Below are positions 59,991-64,000 of a stretch of 64,000 nt of DNA, in pieces; within the stretch, counting starts at the first letter, position 1, and every line of letters starts with the position of its first letter. The notes under the pieces are model-generated. The model worked only from the letters and a program-made list of their open reading frames with translations. It did not search any database and was not told the DNA's origin. Origin of the DNA: Clavulina sp. PMI_390 (taxonomy: Eukaryota; Basidiomycota; Agaricomycetes; Cantharellales; Hydnaceae); the NCBI GenBank assembly GCA_015039315.1, contig WIDE01000065.1, positions 35,531-99,530 of the forward strand. The letters run 5' to 3'. The position numbers and the translations under genes are program-made.

Positions 59991-62900
59991 ATGGGTCCTC
60001 AGTTGCCTCTCTCGAGGCTGAGGATTGCTGAACTAGCTGCCAGCGACAAGTGAGCGACTTCCCAAGTTTCTGCCATGAAGCGGTGCACTAATGTTACCAT
60101 TATAGCTTCTGGTTCGACACACGCACCATTCCGGTGTATGTTGCGATTGGGTCACTCCTTGTGATAATTCGCCATTCTGCTGCCCAGCTCTTCCGTCGTC
60201 GCGAAGGATTCGATAAAGCTGACGAGGAGCGTCCTAGCGTTTGGCTTCGAATCCGCGCTTCTGCTACGTCGTTTGGACTCTATCTCTTCCTTCTGAGGGC
60301 TCTTCGTGTCTTGTCTTGCATCGCCCTTCTCGTTCTGTCAATCCATTCTCTCACCGTACAAGATCCCGATGTGTCTCACGCCAACGAACCCTATCGTCGC
60401 TCCACTACGATAGCTGAATGTGTCTTCTTTGTGAGTTCCTACCTCTAAAATGTAGACTACTTACTGATGATGGTATTAGGCCTACACGACATGTGTGTCC
60501 ATTGGTACGCTTGTGTTGCCTACACAGCCGAGGCATATTGCCATAAGGCACGCGTTTCTCTTGCTCCTGGCGGAATTTGGGGTGTACTTTTATCGGGACC
60601 TGTATCCCTTGTGCACATACACAAGGCAGCCGTTGGATATTGCCGAAGGAAAGGGACTCTGGATTAGATTAGCTATATTGGCATTTGCATCCTTGATAAT
60701 TCCATTGGTGGCCCCTCGTGAATATATTCCAATCGATCCGAAAGTGCGTCAAAACACACAAGACGCCGCACAGGACGTCGCAAATACTCAGCTGAACCCT
60801 CCCATAGAATCCCAATGACCCGAATTCGGAGCAGACGGCGTCGGTGTTGTCCAAGATTTCTTTCTCCTTTATGGATCGCCTGGTCTACCTCGGGTACAAG
60901 CACCCCCACGTTCCATTCGACCTCCTCCCTAGTCTCTGTGATTATGATCGCGGGGCATACCTCAACGAACGCGGCCGCGATTACATTCGGCCTTCCTTGG
61001 CAAAGAAGCGGCACTCTTTTGTATGGAGGCTGTTGGTGTTGTTCCGTAAGTCATTTATTTCTCAATTGAGTCATCCCTCGCTCTTCTGTGCCAAGGCTAA
61101 ATACGTTGAACAGGTGCCGAATTTCTCGTTCTTATTGCATGCACGATTAGCCGCGCAATCTTCGGATTCCTCGCTCCAGTCTCTCTTAATAGAATTTTAA
61201 GCTATATTGAGACTGATGGGAAAGGTGCGACTATTCGCCCATGGTACGCTAGCCGATAGTCACAATTCAACTATATCACTGACTTTACGATCAGGGTTTG
61301 GATCATCGTATTCTTCTCGGCTCCTGTATTATCTTCAATATTCTTCCAGCTCTACATCTTCGGTTCTGTAAGTCATATAGCTCCTCGTTCTCAAGTTTGC
61401 TCTAAACTTTGTTGTTGGGTTCATAGACCCATCTCCTGGTTCAAGTGGAATCTACCGTCACGCAAGCGGTGTTCGAGCATGCTCTACGCATCCGTATGAA
61501 GACCACGCCGACCGAAGATAGTGCCGCCGCGGCCGCGGCTCCTAAGCGAGAGAGCCCTAAAGGGGGCAAAGCGAGGAATATGGAGGGGAAAATTAACAAT
61601 CTGATTTCTTCGGACCTCGAGAACATTGTCAACACTCGAGATGTCATTCAGCTGCTGTTCTACTCTCCCCTACAGGCCATCATGGGCATCGCGTTCCTCT
61701 GGACGTTGCTAGGATGGAGGTACGCCGCCCATGCTTGCTAATGTGAAAACCTCAATTGCTAATATCAAGCTCAATGTCCGCATTTAGTGCCCTCGTTGGT
61801 TTGGCCGTTATGGTTCTTGGTATGTACGTGCCCGGAAAGATCGCTGCGCGTATCCATGCCATCCAAGTCCTTCAGTCCAAAGCCGTAAGCCTCATTTTAC
61901 TCGATTCACCATTCACACTCACATCGCCCTCAATTTTTCAGACCGATGCTCGGGTACAATACGTCACAGAGAGTGAGTGGTGTTTTCAAACCTTTTACCA
62001 ATCCGTCGAGTCATCCTCATTCTCATCATATCCCGCGAGCAGCGTTGAGCGTCGTCCGCCTGATCAAGATGTTTGGTTATGAAACCAAGATGGAGGAACA
62101 GATTGCTGAGAAACGTGAAGCTGAGATCAAGCTTGTAAAGAGGAGATACAACGTGGGCGTTGTTAACGCAGTATACAAGTGCGTCGGCCTGGGTGACTTT
62201 GATATCCAAGCCTTGCTGATTTCCTCCCACAGCTGGCTCCTCCCCGTCTTCACTAGTCCGTCACTGTCGTCGCCTTACCATCGTAGCTCCCCGCACTCAT
62301 AATTTCCCTCCAGTGTTAATCACGTTCTTCATCTATACGTACTACATGGGGAAACCTCTCACTGGTACGTGGCCTTGGCCGTTTGCTTGTTTCAAATAAT
62401 GACAGTCGCTGACCATGTGCTGTTGCAGCTTCGACGGTCAGCCTAAGGCATCATTCTTCTTCTCTTCTAGTACTCAAATACCATCCATCAGGTGTTCTCT
62501 TCTGTTGCGGTCTTCGATGCATTGCGTCAAGAGGTCAGTCCACCGTACATCTGCTGTCAATCCGTCGATTAACTGACGTTGGGGTGGCCCTGGTAGTTGG
62601 CTCGGCTCAACTGGATGCTGCCGGGCTTCATAGCCGGCAAAGTCAGTATGGATCGTTTGGATGGTCGGTCCACAGCCACACATTTGTTAAACAGAGTTTC
62701 TGACTTTATCATCACCTTCATGACGCAGAATTCTTCTACGAGGTACGCATCCCGACTTCTGATGACAACAATAACTAGCTGACATATCATTCAAGACCGA
62801 AGTATTGGACAGATTTGCTGAGAATGAGAACGAGAACGACACGGTGGAAAGCTTCCTCCCTCCAGTCGCGGACCCAGATGCTCTCGGTTTCCATAATGCT

Positions 62901-64000
62901 GTGTTCGCCTGGGATAATTCGGCAGATTCAGCATCAGGAAGTGCTCCTGCTACCCCTATGACCTCTTCGAGCACCCCTGGCTCTGGCGGCTCACGTCGTT
63001 TCCGCCTTCAGGTTCCAGGCGATTTGTACTTTGAACCTGGAGTCCTGAACCTGATTCTGGGCCCGACGGGTTCTGGGAAGACCTCCATGCTGTTGGCTTT
63101 GTTGGGAGAGATGCATTTTGTTCCCTCTGGGCCCGACTCGTGGTATAATCTTCCAAGGCATAATGGAGTCTCCTATGCTGCACAGTCGCCTTGGGTGTTG
63201 AACCGGACGATCAAGGTCAGTTATTGTCATCCCGAAGAACCTTAGCATAGTGATTTCACTTACTAGCTGAGTCTTTAGGACAACATCCTTTTCGGAGAGG
63301 AGTACGATGAGGACCGGTACAAAACAGGTTCGTGTTAAATTTTGCTGCCCAGATTATTAGCTGCTGAAGGCAAGAGGCACGACTAGTCCTTTCGCAATGT
63401 GCGCTGGAGCCCGACCTAGAATTATTCCAGGTCAGTTTCGCCTGCTCTTCCTTGGGAGGGGGTATAGTACTCTAACCCATACGGTCATTTGATAGGCCGG
63501 AGATGAAACAGAAGTGCGTTCTTGCTGTTCCTTTCTCGACAAGGGGATAGACTCATAGCGTTTTCCGTGATCCTTAGGTTGGAGAAAAGGGTTTGACTTT
63601 GAGGCAAGCCATCTGATTTTCCCTATATCACATGCTCTCATGATAAAATGCGACTTAGTGGCGGCCAGAAAGCTCGTATCAGTCTCGCTCGAGCCGTATA
63701 CTCCAAGGTTTGTGATGCTTGCTTGCATTCCAGCATAACCAGATGTTTAACAACTCCATAGGCCCAAATCGTGCTCCTCGATGATGTCCTTTCTGCCCTA
63801 GATGTACACACCGCCCGTTCGATTGTTCAAAAATGCTTCGCGGGTAGTTTGCTGAAAGGACGCACTGTGGTTCTTGTAACCCACAACATCGCCCTGGCCG
63901 CCAAACACGCAAAATACTTTGTGACGATTGCTGCGGATGGGACCATCTCAAGTAGCAATTATCTAGCGGATGCGCTCAAAGAAGATGACGTGCGGGCGGA
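59991..64000 (+). CDS. ABCC/MRP-type ABC transporter, 5' part (ABC-2), cut by window edge
   Basis: A second MRP-type exporter, paralogous exon by exon to ABC-1. ATG at 59991 opens MGPQLPLSRLRIAELAASDN. The TMD0-like part has RTIPVYVAIGSLLVIIRHSA and [16 protein letters not shown], then [73 protein letters not shown] and VVRLIKMFGYETKMEEQI. NBD1 shows Walker A GPTGSGKTS (about 63061-63087; ABC-1 has Cys where this has Ser), [30 protein letters not shown] and IVLLDDVLSALD. The gene continues beyond 64000, where the second half (TMD2 and NBD2) should lie. No break was seen in the visible half. Confidence 0.86.

Overview
The window looks like a nuclear chromosome segment of a filamentous basidiomycete, most likely an Agaricomycete. 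The support is dense short introns (mostly about 50-70 nt, GT..AG), a tRNA-Pro(AGG) with an intron, an expanded Zn2Cys6 transcription factor family of basidiomycete type, Dal5-like MFS permeases, full-length ABCC transporters and a eukaryotic core set (SPT4, RPS10, CTP1, RAD7). I saw no bacterial operons, CRISPR array or recognisable transposon. Gene models were spliced by hand from reading frame, GT/AG sites and remembered family patterns; where I checked splice phases exon by exon, the entry says so.

Layout. 0.8-7.1 kb: two minus-strand MFS permeases. 9.2-11.7 kb (-): cyclopropane-fatty-acid synthase with an apparent one-nucleotide exon. 12.6-15.5 kb: SPT4 (-) and a mucin-like membrane protein (+) on a 284-bp divergent promoter. 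17.0-19.5 kb (+): a third MFS permease, a close paralogue of the first. 20.2-20.8 kb (+): a tiny six-exon Cys-rich protein. 21.6-26.3 kb: extended SDR epimerase (+), a small orphan (-), mitochondrial citrate carrier (+), ribosomal protein eS10 (+). 27.9-29.9 kb: PAP2 lipid phosphatase (+) and tRNA-Pro (-).

30-64 kb is an accessory regulator/transporter region. Six paralogous Zn2Cys6 factors (two -, three +, one -) share one exon layout. Among them lie a fatty acid hydroxylase (-), a RAD7-like repair protein (-) and two paralogous ABCC transporters (+); the second runs off the right edge. The last factor sits between the two transporters.

How they may work together (inference): the right half resembles an amplified efflux/regulation locus, with tandemly duplicated regulators next to duplicated efflux pumps. 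The left half is transporter and lipid metabolism genes around housekeeping genes. The most unusual observations are the inferred 1-nt and 6-nt microexons, the six-member regulator array with the TF-between-pumps arrangement, and a short coding-like element conserved downstream of two permeases.
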